Numbered from the stretch's first letter, positions 31,704 through 40,135 are shown. The stretch: 64,000 bases of DNA from VGJW01 sp035285595 (GCA_035285595.1 JAYKGV010000066.1:45834-109833), one strand, 5' to 3'. Notes: generated from the letters alone by a model not told the origin. A program made the numbers and translations.

Positions 31704-32912
31704 GTGCCCGTTGCCGAAGCTCTCGTGTATTCCGCGGTCCGTACGCCCATCGGGCGACTCGGCGGTGCCTTGGCGTCGGTCCGTCCCGATGACTTGGCGG
31801 CTCTGGCGTTGCGAGAAGCGATGCAGCGCGGAGGCCTCGACGAGAGCCAGCTCGAAGATGTCATCCTGGGTTGCGCCAACCAGGCCGGTGAGGACAACCG
31901 CAACGTGGCCCGAATGGCGGCGCTGCTGGCCGGCTTGCCGCTGGCCTCTGGCGGCCAGACCGTCAATCGGCTTTGCGGATCCGGACTGCAGGCGGTCATC
32001 TCGGCGACACATGCCATTCGCGCCGATGAGGGCAGGATGTTTCTCGCCGGTGGGGTCGAATCCATGACCCGGGCACCGTTCGTCATGGCCAAGGCAGAGA
32101 AAGCTTTCAGCCGCGAGCTTCAGGTCCACGACACCTCATTGGGTTGGCGTTTCGTGAATCCTCGCCTGGCCAAGATCCATCATCCATATGCCATGGGGGA
32201 GACGGCTGAAAATGTCGCCGAGCGATACGGTATCTCTCGCGAAGACCAGGATGCATTTGCGCTGCGCAGTCAGCAGGCTTGGGAACGTGCGTCGCAGGCG
32301 GGGCTGTTCGCCGGAGAAATCGTCCCGGTTCCTGTATCGGGGCGTCGTGGCGAGGTGGTGGAGGTGGCCGTGGACGAGCATCCGCGTCCTGGAACTACCT
32401 TGGGGGACCTCGCGAAGCTAAAGCCCGCCTTTCGCGAGGGCGGAAGCGTGACCGCTGGCAATGCGAGCGGTCTGAATGACGGAGCTGCGGCGTTGCTGGT
32501 GGCCTCCGATCGGCTTGAGCCCCCTGCGGGTGTGCAGCCTTTGGCGCGAATCGTGACCTCGGCCGTCGCGGGTGTGGATCCTGCCGTCATGGGCGTTGGC
32601 CCAGTCCCCGCAGTCCGCAAGGCGCTTGCCCGGGCTGGCCTCAAGGTGGGAGACCTTGATGCCGTGGAGCTCAACGAGGCCTTTGCTGCGCAGGCTCTGG
32701 CCTGCATCCGTGAGCTTGAAATCGATCCGGAACGGGTGAATCCGCTGGGCGGTGCCATCGCGCTGGGCCACCCTCTCGGCATGAGTGGCGCACGCATTCT
32801 GACGACGTTGATTCATCACCTGCGGAGGACGAACGGACGCTTCGGCCTTGCGACCATGTGCGTCGGAGTGGGGCAAGGGATCGCCGTGGTGGTCGAACGC
32901 CTCGACGGCTGA
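31704..32912 (+). CDS. Thiolase, 3-oxoadipyl-CoA (PaaJ/PcaF) type
   Basis: A 402-residue thiolase that cleaves 3-oxoacyl-CoA with CoA to release acetyl-CoA. Catalytic residues are seen in NRLCGSG (nucleophilic Cys), GGAIALGHPLGMSGAR (His) and TMCVGVGQG (Cys). GCANQAGEDNRNVARMA is characteristic of 3-oxoadipyl-CoA thiolases (succinyl-CoA plus acetyl-CoA as products) rather than acetoacetyl-CoA thiolases. GTG 31704 lies six bases after the dehydrogenase gene. It is the last gene of the operon and is followed by a hairpin. Confidence 0.92.
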   Translation: MPVAEALVYSAVRTPIGRLGGALASVRPDDLAALALREAMQRGGLDESQLEDVILGCANQAGEDNRNVARMAALLAGLPLASGGQTVNRLCGSGLQAVISATHAIRADEGRMFLAGGVESMTRAPFVMAKAEKAFSRELQVHDTSLGWRFVNPRLAKIHHPYAMGETAENVAERYGISREDQDAFALRSQQAWERASQAGLFAGEIVPVPVSGRRGEVVEVAVDEHPRPGTTLGDLAKLKPAFREGGSVTAGNASGLNDGAAALLVASDRLEPPAGVQPLARIVTSAVAGVDPAVMGVGPVPAVRKALARAGLKVGDLDAVELNEAFAAQALACIRELEIDPERVNPLGGAIALGHPLGMSGARILTTLIHHLRRTNGRFGLATMCVGVGQGIAVVVERLDG

Positions 32913-32916
32913 AGGC

Positions 32917-32938
32917 CGCGTGCCCCGCAGGGCACGCG
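32917..32938. terminator. Hairpin between thiolase and Hsp20 genes
   Basis: CGCGTGCCC and GGGCACGCG form a perfect 9-bp stem with a CGCA loop, five bases after the thiolase stop and just before the convergent Hsp20 stop. It can act for both strands; the T-rich tail is weak. Confidence 0.6.
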
Positions 32939-32944
32939 TGTCTC

Positions 32945-33388
32945 TCATGCCGGATCGATAGGGATGGTGCGCGGGGCAGCCGAGGCCGCCCGGGGTAACC
33001 AGACCGTCAGGACCCCATCCTTGAGAGACGCCCGGATGCTCTCGGCCTCGACATCCGGAGGAAGGGGGACCTGCTTGCGGAAGCGTCCGTGAGGCCGCTC
33101 GGCCGTGAGGGCCTTGCTTCCTTCGGGCTCGAGCTGCATGCGCTCTCCCCCGACGACCAGATGACGCCCTTCGAGGTTCAGCACGATGTCGTCCAAGCGC
33201 ATGCCTGGCACATCCAGCATGAGGACATATCCTTCCGCCTGCTCGAGGATGTCCATGGCCGGGACCCACGTGTCCGGGTCCCGACTTTCCGTGGATGGGC
33301 GCCGTCCGCCGGCTTGGTCCAGCCCCTGCCCAAGTTCTTCAAGCAACTGGAGCAGCAGGGGGGACACTTTGGTGCCGAAGCGTGGCCG
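32945..33388 (-). CDS. Hsp20-family small heat-shock protein
   Basis: A 147-residue alpha-crystallin-domain chaperone that holds unfolding proteins. Seen: WVPAMDILEQAEGYVLMLDVPGM, VVGGERM, a basic FRKQVPLPPDVE and LKDGVLTVWLP, ending in an IPI-like tail (RTIPIDPA). GTG 33388 gives the usual family length; longer readings from 33463 overlap the small gene upstream. The ribosome site (AAGGAG) lies in the last codons of that upstream gene, which suggests coupling. A second Hsp20 is encoded at 53062-53547; the two differ clearly in sequence. Confidence 0.88.
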   Translation of the reverse strand, partial: RPRFGTKVSPLLLQLLEELGQGLDQAGGRRPSTESRDPDTWVPAMDILEQAEGYVLMLDVPGMRLDDIVLNLEGRHLVVGGERMQLEPEGSKALTAERPHGRFRKQVPLPPDVEAESIRASLKDGVLTVWLPRAASAAPRTIPIDPA

Positions 33389-33395
33389 CACGGAG

Positions 33396-33536
33396 CTACT
33401 TGGGCTCCTTGGTGGGCTTGGGCAGGGGACAGCTGCCGTGGCCGCCGCCGCAGTCGTGGGCACTCGCCATCGAGCCCGTTCCCATCACGCCCAGCACACC
33501 GGCCACCACGGCCGCAAGCAAGACCTTCCGCAACAT
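33396..33536 (-). CDS. Small exported cysteine-containing protein
   Basis: A 46-residue product: a clear signal peptide (MLRKVLLAAVVAGVLGVMG...MASA) followed by a mature peptide of about 18 residues, HDCGGGHGSCPLPKPTKEPK, with two Cys and two His. ATG 33536 is preceded by AGGTAGAG. I know no family for it. The Cys/His content could bind a metal or form a disulfide. It is cotranscribed with Hsp20, whose start lies eight bases after its stop, so it may be stress-induced. Confidence 0.5.
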   Translation of the reverse strand: MLRKVLLAAVVAGVLGVMGTGSMASAHDCGGGHGSCPLPKPTKEPK

Positions 33537-33629
33537 CTCTACCTGCCTTTTGTCGTTAACCCAACGTAAAGAAGAGGATAGCGACTGTGGAAGTTGCGGG
33601 AAGGGTTGAAACAAATTCTGAAGAAACTT

Positions 33630-34127
33630 TTAATCCATGGCTTTGTGCAGCAGGACCATGGCCTGGGCGGCAATGCCCTCGACGCGGCCGATGGCTCCAA
33701 GGTGATCCGGAGTGGTCGCTTTGAGAGACACGGCATCGACGGGCACTTGCAGTCGAGCCGCCAGGGTCTCGCGCATGGGCAGGATCAAGTCCTTCAATCT
33801 TGGTCTCTGGGCCACGATCGTCAAGTCGGCATTGCCGAGCATCCAGCCCGCCTCTTGGACCTTGGCCGAGACCACATCCAACAAGTCGAGGCTGCTGGCT
33901 CCCTTGAACCGTGGATCGCCCGGCGGAAACCACGTGCCGAGGTCTCCCAGGGCCAACGCCCCGAGCAAGGCATCCATCAGGGCATGGGTGGCCACGTCCG
34001 CGTCCGAGTCGCCGTCGAGGCCGGTCTCCCCAGGCAAGGTCACCCCCCCAAGGACGAGGGGGCGTCCTTCGCGAAAGGCGTGGACATCGTAGCCGCTGCC
34101 GATTCGACATGCAGGGGTGCGGTACAT
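33630..34127 (-). CDS. ispF: 2-C-methyl-D-erythritol 2,4-cyclodiphosphate synthase
   Basis: A 165-residue enzyme of the MEP isoprenoid pathway. Seen: GSGYDVHAFREGRPLVLGGV with the metal Asp and His, GLDGDSDADVATHALMDALLGA with further ligands, and KATTPDHLGAIGRVEGIAA near the end; length is standard. It forms the cyclic diphosphate with release of CMP. ATG 34127 follows GGAGGAA. No other MEP gene is in the window. It diverges from mnmG with 46 bp between them. Confidence 0.97.
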   Translation of the reverse strand: MYRTPACRIGSGYDVHAFREGRPLVLGGVTLPGETGLDGDSDADVATHALMDALLGALALGDLGTWFPPGDPRFKGASSLDLLDVVSAKVQEAGWMLGNADLTIVAQRPRLKDLILPMRETLAARLQVPVDAVSLKATTPDHLGAIGRVEGIAAQAMVLLHKAMD

Positions 34128-34161
34128 GGGGCGTTCCTCCCGGTGGGCGCTTCCCATGGCA

Positions 34162-34167
34162 TAGCAT
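34162..34167 (+). promoter_or_regulatory. TANNNT -10 element (TAGCAT) before mnmG
   Basis: TAGCAT ends six bases before ATG 34174; only GGAGCC lies between, too close to act as a ribosome site. Confidence 0.4.
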
Positions 34168-34173
34168 GGAGCC

Positions 34174-36036
34174 ATGGACCGTGTCTGGGATGTGGTGGTA
34201 GTGGGGGGGGGCCATGCGGGCATCGAGGCTGCCATGGCGGCCCGCCGGATCGGCTGTCGGGTCCTGCTCGTCACCTCCGACCGCGCCACGGTTGGGGCCA
34301 TGCCCTGCAACCCCGCCATCGGCGGCCCCGCCAAGTCCACGTTGGTGCGCGAGGTCGATGCCCTGGGTGGTTGGATGGCTCGTGCTGCCGACGCCACCCG
34401 TATCCAGGCCAAGGTGCTCAATGCCAGCAAGGGACCTGCGGTTCGGGCTCTCAGGCTGCAGTGCGACAAGCACGGCTATGCCGAGTGGATGCAAAGACAC
34501 GTCTCGGCCAACCTCGAGGTCCTCGAGGAGGCGGCCCTCGATTTTTGTCCAGAGGGGTCGAATTGGCGTCTGGTCACGGGAGGTGGGGATGTCCTTGCTC
34601 GGGCATTGGTTCTGACTACGGGGACCTTCATGTCCGGGATTTGCCATACCGGCGCCGCCACCCGACCGGGTGGCCGAATCGATGAAGCGCCGTCCGGCGG
34701 GCTCTCCGAGGCCCTGCATCGCCTCGGTCTCGTGACCCGACGGATGAAGACGGGGACTCCCCCACGCGTCGACCGGCGGTCGCTCGACTTCGCGCGCATG
34801 CAGCCGGCCCCCGGGGACGAGGGTGATCTCGCGCTTTCCTACATGCCTCTTGAGCGCAGTAGCTATAATGTGATGTGTCATCTTGTATACACAAATGATA
34901 AAACTCATGAGTTGGTGCGTGACAACATGCACTTGTCGCCCATGTTTCACGGGCGAATCGAGGGTCCCGGGCCCCGTTACTGCCCGAGTTTCGAGGACAA
35001 GGTCCACCGGTTTGCAGACAAGCCTGCCCACGGTCTCTTCATCGAACCGGAAGGCTTGGATACGGATTGGATCTATGTCCAGGGCTTCTCGACCTCCCTG
35101 CCTGCGGAGGTTCAGCTGGCCATGCTCAAGACCCTGCCGGGCTTCGACAGAGTCGTCATGCTGCGTCCCGGATACGCCGTGGAATACGACCAGCTTCCCG
35201 CCACGCAACTGCGCCCGACGCTCGAGGTCAAGGATTGCCCGGGGCTCTTCACTGCCGGTCAGATCAACGGGACGTCCGGCTACGAGGAGGCCGCGGCGCA
35301 AGGATTGCTGGCTGGCCTCAACGCCGCCCGGCACGCCCGGGCCGAGGGAGGGGTCATCTTGCCTCGCCATGGATCTTTTCTGGGTACGCTGGTCGACGAC
35401 CTGACAACGCTCGACATTCCCGAACCCTACCGGATGCTGACGGCCCGGTCGGAATACCGACTTGTCCTGAGGGGGGACAACGCAGACCTCAGGCTTACGC
35501 CGCTGGGCCGCGAGGTGGGCCTGGTGGACGACGACCGCTGGGAGGTCTTCTGCCGTCGGCGTGAGGCCATCGACGAAGCTTGCGACTGGCTCGAGCGGAC
35601 CCGTGTGTGGCCCTCGCGCGAAGTCGACGCGCAGCTCGCTCCCTACGAGGAAAGTCTGACCGTTTCCGTGACCCTTGCCGAACTGCTCCGGCGGCCCCGT
35701 GTGCCTGCGGAGACGGTCTGGGAGTTGGGAGGGCGGTCGGGAGATGCCGCTGATGTGATCGAGCAGGCGGGTATCACGACCAAGTACGCAGGCTACATCC
35801 GCAGGATGGAGGAGGACATCCGCCGGCAGGCCGCGGCGGCCAGCCAGTCCTTGCCGCGCGACCTCGACTTTGCCGTCGTGCCTGGTTTATCCAACGAGGC
35901 CCGGGAGAAGCTCGCCAAAATCCGTCCGGAGACCCTCGGTCAGGCCCAGCGCATTGCCGGGGTCACTCCGGTCGACGTGGGACTGCTGCGGGTCCATCTG
36001 GCCCGCCGGGACCGTGCGCTTGCCGTGCTAGAATAA
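34174..36036 (+). CDS. mnmG: tRNA uridine-5-carboxymethylaminomethyl modification enzyme
   Basis: A 620-residue FAD protein that, with MnmE, modifies the wobble uridine of several tRNAs. Seen: VVVGGGHAGIEAA (FAD), GAMPCNPAIGGPAKS, KVLNASKGPAVRALR, HELVRDNMHLSPM, GQINGTSGYEEAAAQGL and the C-terminal helical region ending HLARRDR. Length is normal and the frame intact. Bases 34861-34910 are strikingly AT-rich although they encode a conserved stretch (NVMCHLVYTNDKTHEL). mnmE and rsmG are not adjacent. Confidence 0.97.
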   Translation: MDRVWDVVVVGGGHAGIEAAMAARRIGCRVLLVTSDRATVGAMPCNPAIGGPAKSTLVREVDALGGWMARAADATRIQAKVLNASKGPAVRALRLQCDKHGYAEWMQRHVSANLEVLEEAALDFCPEGSNWRLVTGGGDVLARALVLTTGTFMSGICHTGAATRPGGRIDEAPSGGLSEALHRLGLVTRRMKTGTPPRVDRRSLDFARMQPAPGDEGDLALSYMPLERSSYNVMCHLVYTNDKTHELVRDNMHLSPMFHGRIEGPGPRYCPSFEDKVHRFADKPAHGLFIEPEGLDTDWIYVQGFSTSLPAEVQLAMLKTLPGFDRVVMLRPGYAVEYDQLPATQLRPTLEVKDCPGLFTAGQINGTSGYEEAAAQGLLAGLNAARHARAEGGVILPRHGSFLGTLVDDLTTLDIPEPYRMLTARSEYRLVLRGDNADLRLTPLGREVGLVDDDRWEVFCRRREAIDEACDWLERTRVWPSREVDAQLAPYEESLTVSVTLAELLRRPRVPAETVWELGGRSGDAADVIEQAGITTKYAGYIRRMEEDIRRQAAAASQSLPRDLDFAVVPGLSNEAREKLAKIRPETLGQAQRIAGVTPVDVGLLRVHLARRDRALAVLE

Positions 36037-36104
36037 GGCCCTGTGACCTTTTCCGGCCGAGGCGTCGTGGCCCGCCGGTCGATGCTTTCGGGAGGGCCCT
36101 CGCC

Positions 36105-37808
36105 GTGGAACGTGATGTCGTCGAGATGGGGCTGGTCATCGTGGGAGGCGGCCCCGCAGGGTTGTCCTGTGCGCTGCGCCTTGCCCAGTTGATCGATGCG
36201 CACAACGCCGATGTCGCGGCAGGCAAAGTACAAGGGACGACCTTGGACAAGGACGGCATCGTGGTCCTCGAGAAGGCGACGGACATGGGCAGCCATCAGC
36301 TGTCCGGTGCCGTGCTCGATCCGAGGGCCCTGCGGGAGCTGTTGCCCGACTTCGAAGCCAAGGGGTGCCCCGTGGAGTCGCCGGTGACCTCCGACGAGGT
36401 GCTCGTGCTGGGCGAAGATGTGTCCTTCCGCTTGCCTGTGGTGCCTCCTGCACTCGACAACCACGGCAACCTCATCGTGTCCTTGAACCGCTTCGTAGGC
36501 TGGTTGTCGGGTCTGGTCGAGCAGGCGGGCATCACGGTCGCGTCTGGCATGCCCGTGGGCACCGTGCTTTATGACGGAGACCGCGTCATCGGCGTACGTG
36601 GGACCGACAGCGGCGTTGATCGGGCAGGCGCGCCCAAGGCTGGCGTGTATCAACCCGGAACCGACTTCATGGCACCCCTTACGGTGTTTGCCGAGGGCAC
36701 CCGCGGCCACTTGGCCAAGGACCTGATTGCCTGCTTGGGACTCGATAAGGACCGTCATCCCCAGCGCTGGTCGCAGGGCATCAAGGAGATCTGGAAGATC
36801 CGGCCCGAGAAGCATCAGTTGGGCAAAGTCACCCACACGATGGGCTGGCCTTTGCGTCAGGAGGAGTACGGCGGCAGCTTCATCTACCACATCGCCGATC
36901 ACCACGTGTCGATCGGTTTCGTCACGGGCCTCGAGTATCAGGACCCGCGCTTCGATCCCCATCGTGCCATGCAGGAGTTCAAGACACACCCGATCGTCCG
37001 CGACCTGCTCGAGGGGGGCACGCTCGTCCGGTACGGCGCCAAGACCATTCCCACGGGCGGATGGCACACGATGCCTCGCTTGGCCTTCGAGGGAGGACTG
37101 CTGCTCGGCGACAGCGCGGCGTTGGTCAACAGCATGCGATTGAAGGGCATCCATACCGCGATGAAGTCGGGGATGATCGCGGCCGAGGTGGCCTTCGAGG
37201 CCATGAAGAGAGGCGAGGCCCCCAGGACTCTCCTCGACACCTATGAACAGCGCTTGCGCTCTTCGTGGGTCGGCAAGGAACTGCATTCTGTCCGTGACTT
37301 CCACCAGGGCTTCGAGCGGGGCTTGCTGGGAGGGTTGGTCAATGCCGGCTTCGTGACCGTGTCTGGCGGTCTGGGGCTCTTTACCGGCGGATTGGGGCAC
37401 GAGGGTGGACACACCCGCATGCAGACGTTGGCCGAGTATTATCCGGACGGCCTGCCGGCGGACGACTTCCGGCCCGATGGTGTATTGACCTTCCGCAAGC
37501 TCGATGAGGTCATCAAGAGCGGTACGATCCACGAGGAGAACCAGCCATGTCACCTCGTGATCGCCGAGGAGGCCCGGGAGGACATCTGTAATGACCGCTG
37601 CACCCGCGAGTACGGTAATCCGTGCCAACACTTCTGCCCGGCCCAGGTCTATGAGATGGTCAGCGCGGTCGAAGGTGAGCATGCCAAGTTGGTCATCAAC
37701 GCTTCAAATTGTGTTCACTGCAAGACCTGCGACATCATGGACCCTTACCAAGTGATCACATGGGTGGCTCCCGAGGCAGGCGGGGGCCCCGTGTACAGCG
37801 GCATGTAG
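36105..37808 (+). CDS. Electron transfer flavoprotein-quinone oxidoreductase
   Basis: A 567-residue membrane-associated FAD/4Fe-4S protein that passes electrons from ETF to quinone. Seen: LVIVGGGPAGLSCALR (FAD), EKATDMGSHQLSGAVLDP, GGSFIYH, LLGDSAALVNSMRLKGIHTAM, and a C-terminal cluster domain with FCPAQVYEM and NCVHCKTCDIMDPYQVITW. GTG 36105 follows GGGAGGG. It would take electrons from acyl-CoA dehydrogenases, fitting the beta-oxidation genes at 25.9-32.9 kb, although ETF itself and such dehydrogenases are not in the window. A strong bidirectional hairpin follows. Confidence 0.95.
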   Translation: MERDVVEMGLVIVGGGPAGLSCALRLAQLIDAHNADVAAGKVQGTTLDKDGIVVLEKATDMGSHQLSGAVLDPRALRELLPDFEAKGCPVESPVTSDEVLVLGEDVSFRLPVVPPALDNHGNLIVSLNRFVGWLSGLVEQAGITVASGMPVGTVLYDGDRVIGVRGTDSGVDRAGAPKAGVYQPGTDFMAPLTVFAEGTRGHLAKDLIACLGLDKDRHPQRWSQGIKEIWKIRPEKHQLGKVTHTMGWPLRQEEYGGSFIYHIADHHVSIGFVTGLEYQDPRFDPHRAMQEFKTHPIVRDLLEGGTLVRYGAKTIPTGGWHTMPRLAFEGGLLLGDSAALVNSMRLKGIHTAMKSGMIAAEVAFEAMKRGEAPRTLLDTYEQRLRSSWVGKELHSVRDFHQGFERGLLGGLVNAGFVTVSGGLGLFTGGLGHEGGHTRMQTLAEYYPDGLPADDFRPDGVLTFRKLDEVIKSGTIHEENQPCHLVIAEEAREDICNDRCTREYGNPCQHFCPAQVYEMVSAVEGEHAKLVINASNCVHCKTCDIMDPYQVITWVAPEAGGGPVYSGM

Positions 37809-37834
37809 CCTGCCGTATCCTCGGCCTTGCGACG

Positions 37835-37869
37835 AAATGGCCGCTGTCCCTGGTGGGCAGCGGCCATTT
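37835..37869. terminator. Bidirectional terminator hairpin
   Basis: AAATGGCCGCTG and CAGCGGCCATTT form a perfect 12-bp stem with an 11-base loop between the convergent ETF-QO and ferredoxin genes. The A/T-ended stem supplies a short T run on both strands. Confidence 0.8.
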
Positions 37870-37889
37870 ATCAGGACGTAAAGCTAGGT

Positions 37890-38087
37890 TCAGTCCGGCT
37901 CGATGGCGCCATCGACGGGACAGGCAGCCAGGCAGGCCCCACAGGAAATGCAGACTGCCTCGTCGATGAAGTAAAAGTTGGTGCCCTTGGTGTTGGTGCC
38001 CTCGCCGGGGTGGATGCAGTCGACGGGACAGACGGGGACGCAGTCGGCGACGCCTTCGCAGACGTCCTTGAGGATGACGTAGGACAT
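37890..38087 (-). CDS. Dicluster 4Fe-4S ferredoxin
   Basis: A 65-residue bacterial-type ferredoxin. Cys patterns: CEGVADCVPVCPVDCI in the first half and CISCGACLAACPVDG in the second, enough for two clusters. The loop HPGEGTNTKGTNFYFID between them resembles ferredoxins of respiratory bacteria. ATG 38087 follows AAGG; a TAGCAT hexamer about 55 bases upstream is a possible -10. Its partner is unknown; ETF-QO or an oxygenase reductase in this region would be plausible. Confidence 0.9.
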   Translation of the reverse strand: MSYVILKDVCEGVADCVPVCPVDCIHPGEGTNTKGTNFYFIDEAVCISCGACLAACPVDGAIEPD

Positions 38088-38201
38088 GGAGTGAACCTTG
38101 AAAAAAGAGGGAGGACGGGACGACCTCCAAGGACACGTCATGCTAGGGGCTGCTGGAGGCCTCTGTCAAACAACCGTCGTCCGTTGGGAGGAACGTGGTC
38201 C

Positions 38202-38981
38202 TCAGCCCAGCAGTTTCCAACCTGAGCGGAAGACGATCGTCACGCCTGCCACGGCCGCGAGGGCCAGGAGCACCACGGTGACAAATCCCTGCAGCACGGG
38301 GATGGCCGCGTGGTCCGTGACGGCCCATCGCAGCATGTCGACCATGGGGGTCATGGGGTTGAGCTTCGCGAGGAGGGCCAAGGGGCCCGGCAAGCCGGTC
38401 TGGTGGACTGACAGGAACACGCCAGCGGTGTAGACCAGCGGGGTCACCAGAAAGGTCTGTGGAATGGACATCTGGTCGAAGCTTTCCGCCGCGAGGCCCA
38501 TCAGCAAGCCCATGCTGGCGAAGAAAACGGACAACACCACCACCAAGGCCATCAGGGCCAGGGGATGAGCGGGAAACATCGCTCCGTAGGGAAGACCGAC
38601 GAGCAGGCCCACCCCCAGCACCAGCGCCGCAATCAGCAGCGCCCGGAGCACCGTGCCGGACAGCAGCCCCAGGACGAGCTCCAGCCGGGACAACGGGGCC
38701 ACGAGCAGTTCCTGGATGCTGCCGGTGAATCGCAGGATGAACAGTGAGGCAGCGGATTCGCCGAAGCTGGTCTCGACGACCTGCATGAACATCAGCCCAG
38801 GCAGGAGGAACGCCACGTAAGGCAAGCCTTCCATCTGCCCCACCGCGCGTCCAAGGCCGATCACGAACACCGTGAGGAAGAGGACCGTCGCGATGATCGG
38901 CGGCCACACCACCTGGTTCCAGATGCGGAAGGTCCGACGCAGCTCACGTCGGCACAAGGTCCACAGCCCGACGAAGTTCAT
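38202..38981 (-). CDS. ABC-2 type transporter permease
   Basis: A 259-residue membrane protein with six hydrophobic segments, typical of ABC-2 exporters. Seen: an N-terminal amphipathic LWTLCRRELRRTFRIW, QELLVAPLSRLEL in the conserved cytoplasmic loop, and PLVYTAGVFLSV followed by LAKLNPMTPMVDMLRW, the ABC-2 signature end. Its start overlaps the stop of the ATPase gene (ATGA). The pair probably exports a drug, lipid or polysaccharide; the substrate is not evident. Confidence 0.9.
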   Translation of the reverse strand: MNFVGLWTLCRRELRRTFRIWNQVVWPPIIATVLFLTVFVIGLGRAVGQMEGLPYVAFLLPGLMFMQVVETSFGESAASLFILRFTGSIQELLVAPLSRLELVLGLLSGTVLRALLIAALVLGVGLLVGLPYGAMFPAHPLALMALVVVLSVFFASMGLLMGLAAESFDQMSIPQTFLVTPLVYTAGVFLSVHQTGLPGPLALLAKLNPMTPMVDMLRWAVTDHAAIPVLQGFVTVVLLALAAVAGVTIVFRSGWKLLG

Positions 38982-39919
38982 GGCCGGGCTCCGGACAGGT
39001 CGTGGCGGCGGGTCATCTCCAGAAAGACGTCCTGCAGGCTGCGGTGCCGGAGGTCCACATGCCGGACGTTGCCCAGTGCCGACAACCGGGCAAGGCAGGG
39101 GCCGACGTCGGCCGGTGCGAGATCACGTGCCACGACCTGCAGGCGATCTCGAGCCCACTCGAGGCGGGGCCACGGCTCCTCGCTTCCCGGGTCCGCAGGG
39201 GCCTCGGCGTACGTGACGCAAAGGACCTGTCGTTCTCCCCTGCCCGTGAGGCTGCCGGTGGGCCCCAGCGCCAGCAAGCGGCCCTCCTGCATGATGCCGA
39301 GTCGATGGCAGAGTTCCTCGGCTTCCTCGAGGTAGTGCGTGGTCAGCAGAATGGTCAATCCCTCTTCCCGGCTGAGAGAGCGCAGCATGCTCCAGAGGTC
39401 GAGGCGCAGCTCCACGTCCACGGCGGCCGTCGGCTCGTCGAGCACCAGAACCTGCGGCCGATGAATCAAGGCCCGGGCGATCGTGAGGCGGCGTTTCATG
39501 CCGCCGCTCAGTTTTTGCACCTCACCATCCCGCTTCTCCCAGAGGTCGAAACGTCGCAACAGAGCGTCGGCACGCTCGCCACACGTCCGCCTCGGGATGC
39601 CGAAGTATCCTGCCGAATACAACAAGGTCTCGCGGACGGTCAGATAACGATCGAAGTTGTACTCCTGTGGGGCGAGGCCGATCGCCGCTCGCGCCTCTCT
39701 CGGCTGTTTCACCACATCGGCGCCGTGGACCTGCAGGGTCCCCGCCGTCGGGCGCACCAGACCCACCAGACACGACAAGGTGGTGGTCTTGCCCGCCCCA
39801 TTGGGGCCAAGCAACCCGAAGAACTCGCCCTGGGGCACTTCGAGATCGAGGCCTCTTACGGCCTCCAAGGTCCCGTAGCGCTTGACGAGGCCCGTGATTT
39901 GAACGGCGATCTCCGTCAG
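38978..39919 (-). CDS. ABC transporter ATP-binding protein, probable CTG start
   Basis: A 313-residue ATPase. Seen: Walker A GPNGAGKTT, Q-loop in GLAPQEYNFD, signature LSGGMKRRLTIARAL, Walker B VLVLDEPTAAVD, H-loop LLTTHYLEEAE, and a C-terminal extension common in drug/polysaccharide exporters. No ATG, GTG or TTG lies at a sensible place: the frame stays open far upstream through the zinc-ribbon gene, and the domain begins immediately (EIAVQITGLVKRYG). CTG 39919 overlaps the upstream TGA as CTGA with GGGGG six bases before it, and is my choice. It works with the permease downstream. Confidence 0.88.
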   Translation of the reverse strand: MTEIAVQITGLVKRYGTLEAVRGLDLEVPQGEFFGLLGPNGAGKTTTLSCLVGLVRPTAGTLQVHGADVVKQPREARAAIGLAPQEYNFDRYLTVRETLLYSAGYFGIPRRTCGERADALLRRFDLWEKRDGEVQKLSGGMKRRLTIARALIHRPQVLVLDEPTAAVDVELRLDLWSMLRSLSREEGLTILLTTHYLEEAEELCHRLGIMQEGRLLALGPTGSLTGRGERQVLCVTYAEAPADPGSEEPWPRLEWARDRLQVVARDLAPADVGPCLARLSALGNVRHVDLRHRSLQDVFLEMTRRHDLSGARP

Positions 39920-40128
39920 ATGACGCCCCCGAACTTCATGGAGCCGCGTTTCCGCCGACGTCGCGGCGGCGTGGGGTCGGGCTCCCCCAGGCTGTCGAGC
40001 GGGGTCCAGCCACAGGATGGACACTTCGCCAACTCGAGCTTGAGCGGGCTGGCGTCCGTCGCCGTCACGACAAAGGTTTGTTGGCAGCGACGGCAACAGA
40101 ACGTATAGGTGACCGTCTCCTGCGTCAT
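39916..40128 (-). CDS. Small zinc-ribbon protein
   Basis: A 70-residue protein with two CxxC pairs (FCCRRCQQTF and KCPSCGW) about 25 residues apart, forming a zinc ribbon, then a basic tail (PPRRRRKRG). Function unknown; such proteins bind nucleic acids or act as small regulators. Its stop overlaps the start of the ABC ATPase gene. The start region is only 20 bp from the divergent ygfZ start. Confidence 0.65.
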   Translation of the reverse strand: MTQETVTYTFCCRRCQQTFVVTATDASPLKLELAKCPSCGWTPLDSLGEPDPTPPRRRRKRGSMKFGGVI

Positions 40129-40135
40129 GATGGGG

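Noticed and set aside
30711..32129. Minus-strand open frame of 472 codons
   Set aside because: Shadow of the 3-hydroxyacyl-CoA dehydrogenase and thiolase genes.
35940..37682. Minus-strand open frame of 580 codons
   Set aside because: Antisense to the ETF-QO gene, which has complete FAD and iron-sulfur motifs.
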